DNA from: Limnoglobus roseus
GTDB taxonomy: Bacteria > Planctomycetota > Planctomycetia > Gemmatales > Gemmataceae
Length of the DNA stretch: 64,000 bases
NCBI RefSeq assembly: GCF_008254045.1
Contig: NZ_CP042425.1
Location: 496,001 to 560,000, forward strand
Direction: 5' to 3'
Below the pieces are notes generated by a model that saw nothing but the letters and a program-made list of their open reading frames with translations, searched no databases and was not told the origin of the DNA. The translations under genes and the position numbers were made by a program. This document shows, one piece after another, positions 1-8,210 of the stretch (position 1 is its first letter; every line of letters starts with the position of its first letter).

Positions 1-1
1 G

Positions 2-1003
2 GTCGTGGCCAAGCACGGCGGCATCTTCTCGACGCACAACCGCAACGAGGGGACCGGCGTGATGGACGCGATCAAGGAAGCCATCGCTGTCGGCGAGAAG
101 GCCGGCGTGCCGGTGGACATCATTCACCTGAAGATCGCCGACCAGAAGCTGTGGGGCAAAATGCCCGACATCATCGCTCTCATCGACGCCGCCCGCAAGC
201 GCGGCGTGAACGTGCAGGCCAACGTCTACCCGTACACTCGTGGGAACAACGACCTCGCCAGCATCGTCCCGCCGTGGGCGCACGAGGGCGGCAAGGCAAA
301 GTTCCTGGAGCGACTGAAGGACGCGAGCGTGCGGCCGCGGCTCAAGAAGGAAATTCAGGAGGGGCTGCCCGGCTGGTACAACCACTACACGGCCGTCGGC
401 GGGGACTGGTCGCGGATGCTCGTCAGCGCCAAGGGTTCCTACGAGGGGCTGACGATGGATCGCGTCATCGCCGCGAAAAGCAAAGACGTGTCGCCGACGC
501 CGGACGCGATGGACATCTTGTTCAACATTCTGATCGCGGAGGGCGGCTCGGTTTCGACGGTGTACGAACACCACACCGAGAAGGACATGAACCTGGCGAT
601 GCAGCAGCCGTGGTGCTCGATCGGGTCCGACGGGTCGGCCTACGCGACCGAAGGCCCACTTCGCCGCGGCAGCCCGCACCCGCGAAACTTCGGCACCTTC
701 CCTCGCGTCCTCGGCGTCTACGTCCGCGAGCGCGGCGTCGTGCGACTGGAAGACGCCGTCCGCAAGATGACCTCGCTGAACGCGGCCAAGATCGGTCTAA
801 AGGACCGCGGCCAACTGCGGGCGGGGAACTTCGCCGACGTGACCGTCTTCGACCCGGACCGCGTGATCGACATGTCCACCTACGGCGACCCGTTCCACTA
901 TGCCGAGGGGATCGCGTTCGTGGTGGTGAACGGCCAACTCGTCCTCGACAACGGCAAGCCGACCGGCGCGAAGCCGGGCGCGGTGCTGAAGCACGGGCGA
1001 TAG
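2..1003 (+). CDS. D-aminoacylase / N-acyl-D-amino-acid deacylase, C-terminal part (5' end outside window)
   Basis: The frame is open from the first bases, so the true start lies upstream; about 333 residues are visible and full family members are near 480-550. It belongs to the amidohydrolase superfamily of zinc-dependent N-acyl-D-amino-acid deacylases, which release D-amino acids from N-acyl forms. Visible marks are the STHNR stretch (family S-H-x-R), the IHLK histidine segment, the SDGSA aspartate motif and HPRNFGTFPRVLG, which is characteristic of this family. The C-terminus (RAGNFADVTVFDPDRV) is the small beta domain typical of amidohydrolases. It converges on the next gene across a long palindrome. 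The substrate cannot be told from sequence; an exported signal, if any, would be upstream. Confidence 0.85.
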   Translation, partial: VVAKHGGIFSTHNRNEGTGVMDAIKEAIAVGEKAGVPVDIIHLKIADQKLWGKMPDIIALIDAARKRGVNVQANVYPYTRGNNDLASIVPPWAHEGGKAKFLERLKDASVRPRLKKEIQEGLPGWYNHYTAVGGDWSRMLVSAKGSYEGLTMDRVIAAKSKDVSPTPDAMDILFNILIAEGGSVSTVYEHHTEKDMNLAMQQPWCSIGSDGSAYATEGPLRRGSPHPRNFGTFPRVLGVYVRERGVVRLEDAVRKMTSLNAAKIGLKDRGQLRAGNFADVTVFDPDRVIDMSTYGDPFHYAEGIAFVVVNGQLVLDNGKPTGAKPGAVLKHGR

Positions 1004-1033
1004 GTCATCCCATCCGCGGTATCGTTCCGATAC

Positions 1034-1120
1034 TCTCAACGGCGAGCGTCGCGGCGTAAGCGACGTGCCTTCCCCGCAGGTAGACACGTCGCGCTTACGC
1101 CGCGACGCTCGCCGTTGAGA
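1034..1120. repeat. Long palindrome with GGCGTAAGCG core, between convergent genes
   Basis: The arms at 1034-1067 and 1085-1120 are reverse complements over about 34 bp apart from a two-base insertion, around a 17-bp loop. It lies between the convergent D-aminoacylase and prepilin-fusion genes. No U-tract follows either arm, so this is not a textbook intrinsic terminator, though the hairpin could stop or protect both transcripts. The core GGCGTAAGCG is shared with the palindrome at 5758-5837. Confidence 0.85.
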
Positions 1121-1144
1121 TGGCACACGGTTGGCCGACCGACT

Positions 1145-2362
1145 TCACGCCGGCACGCTCGTCACCGGAGTCGCCGGCATCATCGCCGGGAAGCTCAGTT
1201 TCAACTTCGGCATCAGCCGCATGACCACCACGAAGAAGCCGAGCGCCTCCACGGTCAGCAGGATGCCTTGCAAGTTCGTCCAGATCGCGGCCGCCAACGT
1301 GATCGCCATGATGACGACCGCCGGCAGGACGATGCCGACCAGCGCGAAGCGGTAGCCGACGATCGTGGCCGACTGCACACCGATAATTGTGAGCGCCACG
1401 GCCGCCGACACCACCACGGCCGTCTCCAGCGAAATGTACTCCTGGGCGAAGTACATCAGCGGGTACGCCCCGGCGAACGTGCCGACGGTAAGCAGCAACA
1501 TCCAGCGGTCGAACGTCGTCACGCCGGCCGAGTGGACGACCAGCCCGGCGACGAGGCCGAAGACGCACACGCTGAGCGGGCCGAGCCACGTCAGTTCGCC
1601 GAGGCGGTCGATCGGCGAAATGCCGAGGATGTCCAGCCGCAGCGGTTGGCCGAACATCAGGCGGTCGTACTTCCAGGCGTAGTTCGTTGTGCCCGACGAC
1701 CGGCTCAGGTTCGTCGGTTGCAGCGACAGTTCCATCAGCCGCACGTCGGAGCCGTGGGCCGCCAGAGCGATCTCGAACTTGTCGAGGATGCCGCCGGGGG
1801 GCACGGAGAGTTCGTACAGCCCTTTCCCGACGGCCGAGTACCGCACGTCCATCGGCGTCGGTTCGGCCGTCAGAGAGCCGCGCCAGACGAGCTTGTTGTC
1901 GCGAATGGCGACGGTTTCGCTGGGCTTGCCGCCGGCCGTGATCTTCAGGTCCGCGAGCGAAATCACCTGCGGCGGCAACGGCAGTTCCAACTCGCACTCC
2001 TCCTTCTCACCCGGCGGACTGGTCGCCTGAATCTGGCACTCGAACCGGGCCTCGTAGATCGACTCCGGCGTGGCCGTGCCGACGCTCAACTTCGGCGTGA
2101 GGGCGATGTCGGCCGTGAACGACTTCACGTTCGCCTTCGGCCGTGGCTTCGGCGGCACGGTGGGCGACGCCGCTTCGCGGGCGACGTTCTGCGCCTCCAT
2201 TTGCTGGGCGGCCCCGGCCTTCGCCGTGCTCGCGAGCTTCGAGTTGATGGCCGCCTGCCGGACCTTCTGCACGGCCGGCAACAGGAAGCGGATCAGGATG
2301 GCAATGACGACGATGACGACGACGAGTTCGATGAGCGTGAACGCCCGATTGCGGGTGGACAT
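1145..2362 (-). CDS. Prepilin-type N-terminal signal fused to a five-helix membrane domain
   Basis: The 405-residue product starts with a class III (type IV pilin) signal: a short basic leader, then AFTLIELVVVIVVIAILI with the +5 glutamate, followed by LLPAVQKVRQAA as in planctomycete DUF1559 proteins. The rest is not DUF1559. A beta-rich segment (about residues 80-235) precedes five hydrophobic helices (about 255-395), the first being WLGPLSVCVFGLVAGLVVHS. The segment before the helices (WKYDRLMFGQPLRLDI) vaguely recalls CreD-type membrane proteins, but I do not assign it there. If a prepilin peptidase processes the N-terminus, the protein would be a multi-pass pilin-signal protein, which is unusual. 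Function unknown. Confidence 0.7.
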   Translation of the reverse strand: MSTRNRAFTLIELVVVIVVIAILIRFLLPAVQKVRQAAINSKLASTAKAGAAQQMEAQNVAREAASPTVPPKPRPKANVKSFTADIALTPKLSVGTATPESIYEARFECQIQATSPPGEKEECELELPLPPQVISLADLKITAGGKPSETVAIRDNKLVWRGSLTAEPTPMDVRYSAVGKGLYELSVPPGGILDKFEIALAAHGSDVRLMELSLQPTNLSRSSGTTNYAWKYDRLMFGQPLRLDILGISPIDRLGELTWLGPLSVCVFGLVAGLVVHSAGVTTFDRWMLLLTVGTFAGAYPLMYFAQEYISLETAVVVSAAVALTIIGVQSATIVGYRFALVGIVLPAVVIMAITLAAAIWTNLQGILLTVEALGFFVVVMRLMPKLKLSFPAMMPATPVTSVPA

Positions 2363-2437
2363 GGGAACCTCTGGCGAGTGCCGAATGACGTGAAGAAATG
2401 AGTCATCCGGATCTACCCGCCAGGCAACCGCCGGGTT

Positions 2438-4558
2438 TCACTCGGTTTCTTCCCACACGCTGCTGTAGGCGTCGATCGATTCGAAGTGCGCGATCATCGC
2501 CTGGTAGAACGGGTGGTTCGCCAGCGTGGCACTGTCGCCGATGACGATGAGCGACCGGCGTGCGCGGGTGAAGGCGACGTTCGTGCGGCGGGTGTCGCCA
2601 AGGAAGCCGATGTCGCCCTCGTTGTTCGACCGCACCAGCGAAATGACGATCGCCTCCTTCTCGCGGCCCTGGAAGCCATCCACACTATCGACTTCTACGT
2701 CGGGCAGTTTGTCCTCTAACAATCGGACCTGGGCCCGGTACGGCGTGATGACGCCGATGGCGTCGGCGGGGACACCGGCGGACAGCAGGCGGCGGACATA
2801 GGTCGCGGTCAGTGTCGCTTCCTGCGGGTTGCGACGGCTGCCGCTCTCGTCTTCGAGTTCCTCGTCGTACCCGGCACCGGCGGTGTCGATGAACTTCACC
2901 GGCCGTTCGGTCTGTGGTTCGCGGGTCACGCCATCCAGGTCGCAGAGGAGGTGGCCGGCGACCGACTCGTGCGCGACGAGTGCGCCGTTGTAAAACTGCG
3001 CGTTCGAGAAGCCCATGATGGCCGCGTTCATGCGGTGCTGAACCGTGAGCAGCCGCGCGACCTGATCGCCGTACAGGTTGACCAGTCGTTCCATCAGGCT
3101 GACCGCGAGGCCGTCCTCGGCCGCTTCCGTCGAGAGGATCGTAGCCGGCAATTGGCAGTGGTCGCCGGCGAGCACGACCTTCGAACAGCGCAACAGTGGC
3201 AGCCAGCACGCGGGTTCCGTGCTCTGGGCGGCCTCGTCGATCACGGCCAGGTCGAAGCGGCGGGGGCCGAGGACATCGCTCGTCAGGCCGGTGAGTGTGC
3301 CGCAGACGATCATGGCTTCGTCGAGGATGCGATCAGCGGCGAGTCGCTCGAACTGCCGAACTTCCCCCAGCAGCGCACGGGCTTCCCGCCGCAGGGCGGC
3401 CTTCTCACCGGGTTGCGGCTTCTCGCGCGTCCAGGTGTCGGCCTGCTGGAAGAGGGCGTTCGCGTCCTTCGCGATCTTGCGAGCCTGTCGCGCGTCGGCG
3501 TGCTTCTGCACAAGTAGATCGAGAACGCGGCCACGGAGGGCTTCGCTCACGCGGGCGGGGTGGCCGATGCGGACGGGTTCCTCGCCGGCAGCGAGCAGTT
3601 TTTCGAGCAGGTTGTCCACCGCGTGGTTGCTCGGGGCACAAGCCAGCACGCGCTCGCCTCGGGCGACGGCCTGCCGGATCAGTTCCACCACGGTCGTCGT
3701 CTTGCCCGTGCCCGGCGGGCCGTGGATGACGGCCACGTCCTTCGCCGCGAGCGCGAAGCGAACGGCTTCCCGCTGGGGTTCGTTCAGGTGCGACGCGATG
3801 GCCAGCGAGGGTGATTCCGCTTCTTCCGGCTCGCGCTCGCCGAGCAGCACGGCCCGCAGTTCGGCGAGGCGGTCGTTGTTCGCGGTGGCCGCCCGCCGCA
3901 GGGCTTCCTGCTGCCGCAATCGCGAGACTTCGTCGAAGGACAGGTCGAGCCGCCACGCCGCGTCGTCGGGTAAATCATCGTCGGGCGGTTCGATGGCCAC
4001 GCCGATGCTGGTGAACTCGCGGTCGAAGACCACGCCGCGGTACGAGTCTCGGCGGCGGTTGCTACCGTCCTGGTTCACCAGCACCGGCGAGCCGGGTTGC
4101 AGGCGGTTCGGCGGCAGCCGGTCGGCTCGCATCGACCGCGTGAACGTGAGCAACAACCGCCCCCCGAGGCCGAACTCGGACTCGCGCAGGGTCAGCCCGC
4201 GGAGGGCGATGCCGTCGCGTGCCGCGGTTTCCGATTGCGCCGCCCGGCGGATGGCGTCTTGCTCGGCGACGGCTTCGAGGTCGAGCAGTTTCGACAGGCG
4301 GGCGAAGTGGTCTGCCCCGGTGAAGTCGGCCTTCCCGGCCATCATCACCCGCACCGGCCGCTCGGAGAACTTCGTGCCGTCGAGGGCCTTGATGACAGCG
4401 TCGGCCCTCCCGTCCGGCACTTCCACTACCGCCGACGGCCCGGCGAGCGTGATCGCCCCGACCTGCTTGCGATCGAGCTTGCCGCCGTTGCAAACGAACG
4501 CCAGCACCGCACCCGGCGAGCACTTCCGCGGGACGGGTTGAATCTGAATTCGGGCCAT
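2438..4558 (-). CDS. SF1B (UPF1/IGHMBP2-like) helicase with N-terminal DbpA-like RNA-binding domain
   Basis: The 706-residue protein carries a complete superfamily 1B helicase core: Walker A GPPGTGKTTT near residue 280, motif II IDEAAQ near 440, the QHRMN motif, and GFQGREKE plus AFTRARR near the C-terminus. This places it with the UPF1/IGHMBP2/SMUBP-2 group (AAA_11/AAA_12), ATP-driven 5'-3' helicases on DNA or RNA. Residues 1-75 (MARIQIQPVP to RPVRVMMAG) resemble the DbpA C-terminal RNA-binding domain and align well with the tail of the DEAD-box protein at 18093-19802 in this window. That suggests an RNA or RNP substrate. The gene is divergent from ychF across about 105 bp, which must hold both promoters. 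Confidence 0.85.
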   Translation of the reverse strand: MARIQIQPVPRKCSPGAVLAFVCNGGKLDRKQVGAITLAGPSAVVEVPDGRADAVIKALDGTKFSERPVRVMMAGKADFTGADHFARLSKLLDLEAVAEQDAIRRAAQSETAARDGIALRGLTLRESEFGLGGRLLLTFTRSMRADRLPPNRLQPGSPVLVNQDGSNRRRDSYRGVVFDREFTSIGVAIEPPDDDLPDDAAWRLDLSFDEVSRLRQQEALRRAATANNDRLAELRAVLLGEREPEEAESPSLAIASHLNEPQREAVRFALAAKDVAVIHGPPGTGKTTTVVELIRQAVARGERVLACAPSNHAVDNLLEKLLAAGEEPVRIGHPARVSEALRGRVLDLLVQKHADARQARKIAKDANALFQQADTWTREKPQPGEKAALRREARALLGEVRQFERLAADRILDEAMIVCGTLTGLTSDVLGPRRFDLAVIDEAAQSTEPACWLPLLRCSKVVLAGDHCQLPATILSTEAAEDGLAVSLMERLVNLYGDQVARLLTVQHRMNAAIMGFSNAQFYNGALVAHESVAGHLLCDLDGVTREPQTERPVKFIDTAGAGYDEELEDESGSRRNPQEATLTATYVRRLLSAGVPADAIGVITPYRAQVRLLEDKLPDVEVDSVDGFQGREKEAIVISLVRSNNEGDIGFLGDTRRTNVAFTRARRSLIVIGDSATLANHPFYQAMIAHFESIDAYSSVWEETE

Positions 4559-4663
4559 CCCGTCGTTGTATCAACCCGCCCGCCGGCCTCGCGTCGCGGA
4601 CAGTCAGCCGGGTCGCCCATAAACTAACGGTTTCCCCCGCGTCCCCGAGGTCATCGCGCGTTC

Positions 4664-5752
4664 ATGGAAGCAGGCATCGTCGGTTTGCCCAACGTCGGCA
4701 AGAGCACCCTGTTCAACGCCCTCACACAGTCAAAGAACGCCCAGAGTGCGAACTACCCGTTCTGCACCATCGAGCCGAACGAGGGGATCGTCCCGGTCCC
4801 GGACGAGCGGCTCGCCCGCATCTGCAAGTACATCCCGCCGCAGAAGACCGTGCCCGCGATCCTGAAGCTCGTGGACATCGCCGGCATCGTGAAGGGGGCG
4901 AGCAAGGGCGAAGGCAAGGGGAACGCCTTCCTCAGCCACATCCGCGAGGTGGACGCGATCCTGCAAGTCGTCCGCTGTTTCGACGATCCGAACATCATTC
5001 ACGTGGCCGGGAAGGTCGATCCACTCTCGGACATCGAGGTCGTGGAAATAGAACTCATGCTGGCCGACATGCAAACGCTCGACACGGCTCTGCCGAAGGC
5101 CGAGCGGGCGGCCAAGAGCGGCGACAAGGAAGCGATCGCCCGGGCCGAGGTCATCCGCAAGTGCCAGGCGCACCTCGCGACCGACCAGCCGTTGCGGAAG
5201 CTAAAGCTGAACCCGACCGAGCAGAAGGTGATTTCGAGCTTCGGCCTGATGAGCATGAAGCCGATCCTGTACGTCACGAACGTGGACGAGACCGACCTGG
5301 AGGGCAAAGGCCCGATGGTGCAGCAGGTGCGGGCGTTCGCGGAGAAGGTCGGGGCCGAGGTCATCCCCGTCTGCGCGAAGTTAGAAGCCGAGATCGCGGA
5401 ACTCGAACCGGCCGACCGCCAAGAGATGCTCAACGCATCGGGTCTGACCGAGCCGTCGCTAGCCGGGCTGGCGCGGGCGGCGTACCGGGCGCTCGGGTTC
5501 CAGAGCTACTTCACCGCCGGCGAGAAGGAAGTCCGGGCGTGGACGGTGCCCGTCGGCGCAACCGCCCCGCAGGCGGCCGGCGTGATCCACACCGACTTCG
5601 AGAAGGGGTTCATCCGCGTCGAGGTGTACGGTCTCGACGACCTGGAGACGCACAAGAACGAGAAGGCGATCCGGGCCGCCGGCAAACTCCGCGTCGAAGG
5701 GAAGGCCTACGTCATGCAAGACGGCGACATCTGCCACTTCCTGTTCAACTGA
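4664..5752 (+). CDS. ychF: Ribosome-binding ATPase YchF (Obg/OLA1 family)
   Basis: The 362-residue product has the normal YchF length (about 363). G1 is GLPNVGKST (residues 7-15), followed by the family stretch [17 protein letters not shown] with the switch region, and the NVDE motif that replaces NKxD and gives ATP preference. The C-terminal TGS domain ends in [15 protein letters not shown], typical of the family. YchF/OLA1 binds ribosomes and hydrolyses ATP, with links to stress responses and leaderless mRNA translation in E. coli. The gene is single, with a divergent helicase upstream and a long palindrome right after the stop. Confidence 0.96.
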   Translation: MEAGIVGLPNVGKSTLFNALTQSKNAQSANYPFCTIEPNEGIVPVPDERLARICKYIPPQKTVPAILKLVDIAGIVKGASKGEGKGNAFLSHIREVDAILQVVRCFDDPNIIHVAGKVDPLSDIEVVEIELMLADMQTLDTALPKAERAAKSGDKEAIARAEVIRKCQAHLATDQPLRKLKLNPTEQKVISSFGLMSMKPILYVTNVDETDLEGKGPMVQQVRAFAEKVGAEVIPVCAKLEAEIAELEPADRQEMLNASGLTEPSLAGLARAAYRALGFQSYFTAGEKEVRAWTVPVGATAPQAAGVIHTDFEKGFIRVEVYGLDDLETHKNEKAIRAAGKLRVEGKAYVMQDGDICHFLFN

Positions 5753-5757
5753 AGACC

Positions 5758-5837
5758 GGCGAGCGGCCCGGCGTAAGCGGGCCGTGTCTTGACCGCATCC
5801 AGACCAGACACGGCCCGCTTACGCCGGGCCGCTCGCC
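5758..5837. repeat. Perfect 32-bp-arm palindrome (GGCGTAAGCG family)
   Basis: Arms at 5758-5789 and 5806-5837 are perfect reverse complements over 32 bp, around a 16-bp loop. It fills the gap between the convergent ychF and nuclease-like genes, starting 6 bp after one stop and ending 3 bp before the other. The core GGCGTAAGCG and the flanking GGCGAGCG are shared with 1034-1120, so both copies look like one family. A bidirectional transcript-end hairpin is the simplest role; no U-tract is present. Confidence 0.88.
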
Positions 5838-5839
5838 TC

Positions 5840-6703
5840 TCAATAGTGCGGCGGCAACGTCGCGCTCTTCTTCCACGCCGCGTACCACACGTCGAGCGTG
5901 AACTGCGCCCCGGCCCGGCAGCGGTCCATCACGAACGCCCGGCTCGCGTCCGTCGGCTTCTCGAACGCCCCTGCCGCGTCGAACTCGTAGGCCTTGTCGA
6001 TGAACGTGGCCGACTCCGCGATGAACTTCTCTGAATACTTCCACACGTCGTCGACCGCCTTTGCCTCGACCCCGCGCACGATCTCCTCGGGCGTCAGCTT
6101 GAACTTCTCCGGGAAGGCGTCGAGCTTGGCGTGGATGCCGCGCTGCTTCTTGTCGGCCTGCCCCGGCGTGACGCGGCCGTCGAAGTGGACCGTCGTGTGC
6201 AGCGGCATCGACGCATCCGTCGTAAAGTGCGCGAGTGTCCCGGCGTACACCAGGCACTTCATCTTGATCGACTCGTTCTCCGGCTCCTTGCGGTAGTCCG
6301 AGAACGCGCAGGCGAGCTTCTCGTACCCTTCCTCGATGGCATACGGCAGTAGCCCGACGCGGTTCGGCTCTTTCTTCAGGCCGCGCATCACGTCCATGCC
6401 CTTGAACCGGCTGTCCGGCGGCAGCGGCTTTCCCTCCAGGTCTTCGAGGTCGATGTAGTGGTCGGCCTCGATACTCGCGCGAAGCGTTTTGCACTCGCGG
6501 TTCTTCCAGCGGTCTGGGTCGCCGACGAAGTGCGCGAGGTGCTTGCCGCCGGATCGGAAGAACGCCGGCACGTCCTCGGGCAACTTCGCCGCGGCGGCTT
6601 CGGTGATGCTCTCGTGGCCCTTGACCCACCACGCGGGCGTCAGACCGACGAACAATCCGAGCAACGAGAGCGAGGCCATCCCCCACAGGCAGACGCGGCG
6701 CAT
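5840..6703 (-). CDS. Secreted S1/P1-nuclease / zinc phospholipase C-like protein
   Basis: The 287-residue protein begins with a signal peptide (MRRVCLWGMASLSLLGLFVG) that would be cut before Trp in AWWVKGHESI. An N-terminal Trp coordinates zinc in S1/P1 nucleases and bacterial phospholipase C, so this fits the trinuclear-zinc fold. Further candidate ligands are H in GHES, the HYID segment, LAHFTTDASMPLHTT with two His and an Asp, and GIHAKLD. Substrates in the family are single-stranded nucleic acid or phospholipid; sequence alone does not decide between them here. The gene stands alone, ending against the palindrome at 5758-5837 and divergent from the outer-membrane candidate downstream. Confidence 0.75.
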   Translation of the reverse strand: MRRVCLWGMASLSLLGLFVGLTPAWWVKGHESITEAAAAKLPEDVPAFFRSGGKHLAHFVGDPDRWKNRECKTLRASIEADHYIDLEDLEGKPLPPDSRFKGMDVMRGLKKEPNRVGLLPYAIEEGYEKLACAFSDYRKEPENESIKMKCLVYAGTLAHFTTDASMPLHTTVHFDGRVTPGQADKKQRGIHAKLDAFPEKFKLTPEEIVRGVEAKAVDDVWKYSEKFIAESATFIDKAYEFDAAGAFEKPTDASRAFVMDRCRAGAQFTLDVWYAAWKKSATLPPHY

Positions 6704-6887
6704 GAGTCACCTTTGAGAATTGGGAAACTGGGTCGAGTTTGCCGGCGGGAGAGGCGTGGGCGGCCGGGCAAAGAGAGTTTATCCGGGCGACTGGGCGGCG
6801 AGTGTGATTTCTTCGTGAAGGGGTCACGCCGGGGGGGCGGGCGGACCGATCTTATCCGATGTACGACGGTGCCAGGGAGGGCAACGG

Positions 6888-8201
6888 ATGCGGCGGGCTT
6901 TGAGACAGTGCGTGTGCGCGCTCGCCCTCTGCGCCAGTCCGCTCGCGGCGGCCGACCCGCCGCGGCTGTTGGAAGCGCCCGTCAGCCTCGGCTCGGCCCG
7001 TGCCGTCGATCTGCCGAGCGAACCGGCGAGCGGGACGATTCACCCGGCCGCGGCGAAGGAGCCGGCCACCCCGGAACCCGAAGTCGTCCGCCCGAAGCCG
7101 GTCCGCCTCAGCAAACCCGCCAACGCCCGCACGCTGTCGGACGACGAGGTAATCCGCCTCGACCGCCGGTTGCCGCAAGACGACCGCGCGGAACCGCTGG
7201 GGCGGTACGAACCACGGCACCCGAACGACGACCGCGACGAGATCGACGACTTCGTCGGCCGTCGGTCGCGACTGGGCCAGCGGGATCGCGACGACGATTC
7301 CAAGAAGCGGGCGAGCGCGAAGTTCGGCGACAAACTTCGCGACTGGCTCGCACCGGGCGGCGGCCGCGATTCGTGGCTGTTCAGCGACCACGCCTTCGAC
7401 CAGTTCGCCACGCCGCTGTCGAACCCGTTCCTGGCCGAAGACCCGCGGGCACTGACCGAAGTCCGGCCGATCTTCATCTACCAAAGCATCCCGACGCCGC
7501 AGCCGAACTTCCAGGGCGGGAATATCTACTTCTTCGGGACGCGGGCGAGCATCGCCTTCACGGAGCGTATCTCGCTGACCGTCAACAAGCTCGGGGCCAT
7601 CGCCCTGAACCCGTCAAACAAGGCGTTCGGCGACAGCGAGTTCGGCTTCGCGGAGTTGTGGCTCGGACCAAAGTTCACCTTCTACCGCAACCCGCAGTCG
7701 AGCGCGATCGCGTCGGCCGGGGCAATCTTCCAGATTCCGACGGGGCCGGGGAAGGTGTACCAGGACACCGGCAACCTCTCGATCGTGCCCTACATTAGCG
7801 CGGGCAAGACGCTCTGCGACTTCGGCAGCATCGGCTCGCTCAACGGCATCGCCAACGCCGGCTATTCCATTAGCACGAACCGCCTGCGGAGCGATTATTT
7901 CTACGGCACGGCCCACCTCGACTTCGACGTGCGGAACAACCACCGCTTCTACCCGATCGCGGAGTTGAACTACTTCCAGTACACCACCGACGGCCAACAG
8001 CGGGCGTTCAGCGGCGAGGGACAGGACTTGTTCAACTTCGGCAGCCAGTCGAAGGGCGCGGGCCTCGTGACGGGGGCGCTGGGCGGGCGGTTCAAGATCA
8101 CGGAAGCGGCCCAGATCGGCGCGGCCTACGAACTGCCCCTCTTCGGCAACCGCGACGTGTTCCGCTACCGCTTCACGCTCGACTTGATCTTCCGGTACTG
8201 A
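6888..8201 (+). CDS. Probable outer-membrane beta-barrel protein
   Basis: The 437-residue product has a signal peptide ending SPLAAA, then about 130 residues that are charged and proline-rich (many Arg/Asp), then a long stretch of alternating polar/hydrophobic strands starting near PIFIYQSIPTPQ. The chain ends RFTLDLIFRY, an aromatic-terminated last strand as in Bam-inserted barrels. Strand-like segments such as FGFAELWLGPKFTFYRN and YGTAHLDFDVRNN recur. I cannot name a transport substrate. It is a single gene whose stop lies 9 bp from the convergent histidine kinase stop. Confidence 0.6.
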   Translation: MRRALRQCVCALALCASPLAAADPPRLLEAPVSLGSARAVDLPSEPASGTIHPAAAKEPATPEPEVVRPKPVRLSKPANARTLSDDEVIRLDRRLPQDDRAEPLGRYEPRHPNDDRDEIDDFVGRRSRLGQRDRDDDSKKRASAKFGDKLRDWLAPGGGRDSWLFSDHAFDQFATPLSNPFLAEDPRALTEVRPIFIYQSIPTPQPNFQGGNIYFFGTRASIAFTERISLTVNKLGAIALNPSNKAFGDSEFGFAELWLGPKFTFYRNPQSSAIASAGAIFQIPTGPGKVYQDTGNLSIVPYISAGKTLCDFGSIGSLNGIANAGYSISTNRLRSDYFYGTAHLDFDVRNNHRFYPIAELNYFQYTTDGQQRAFSGEGQDLFNFGSQSKGAGLVTGALGGRFKITEAAQIGAAYELPLFGNRDVFRYRFTLDLIFRY

Positions 8202-8210
8202 CGCTCGCGG

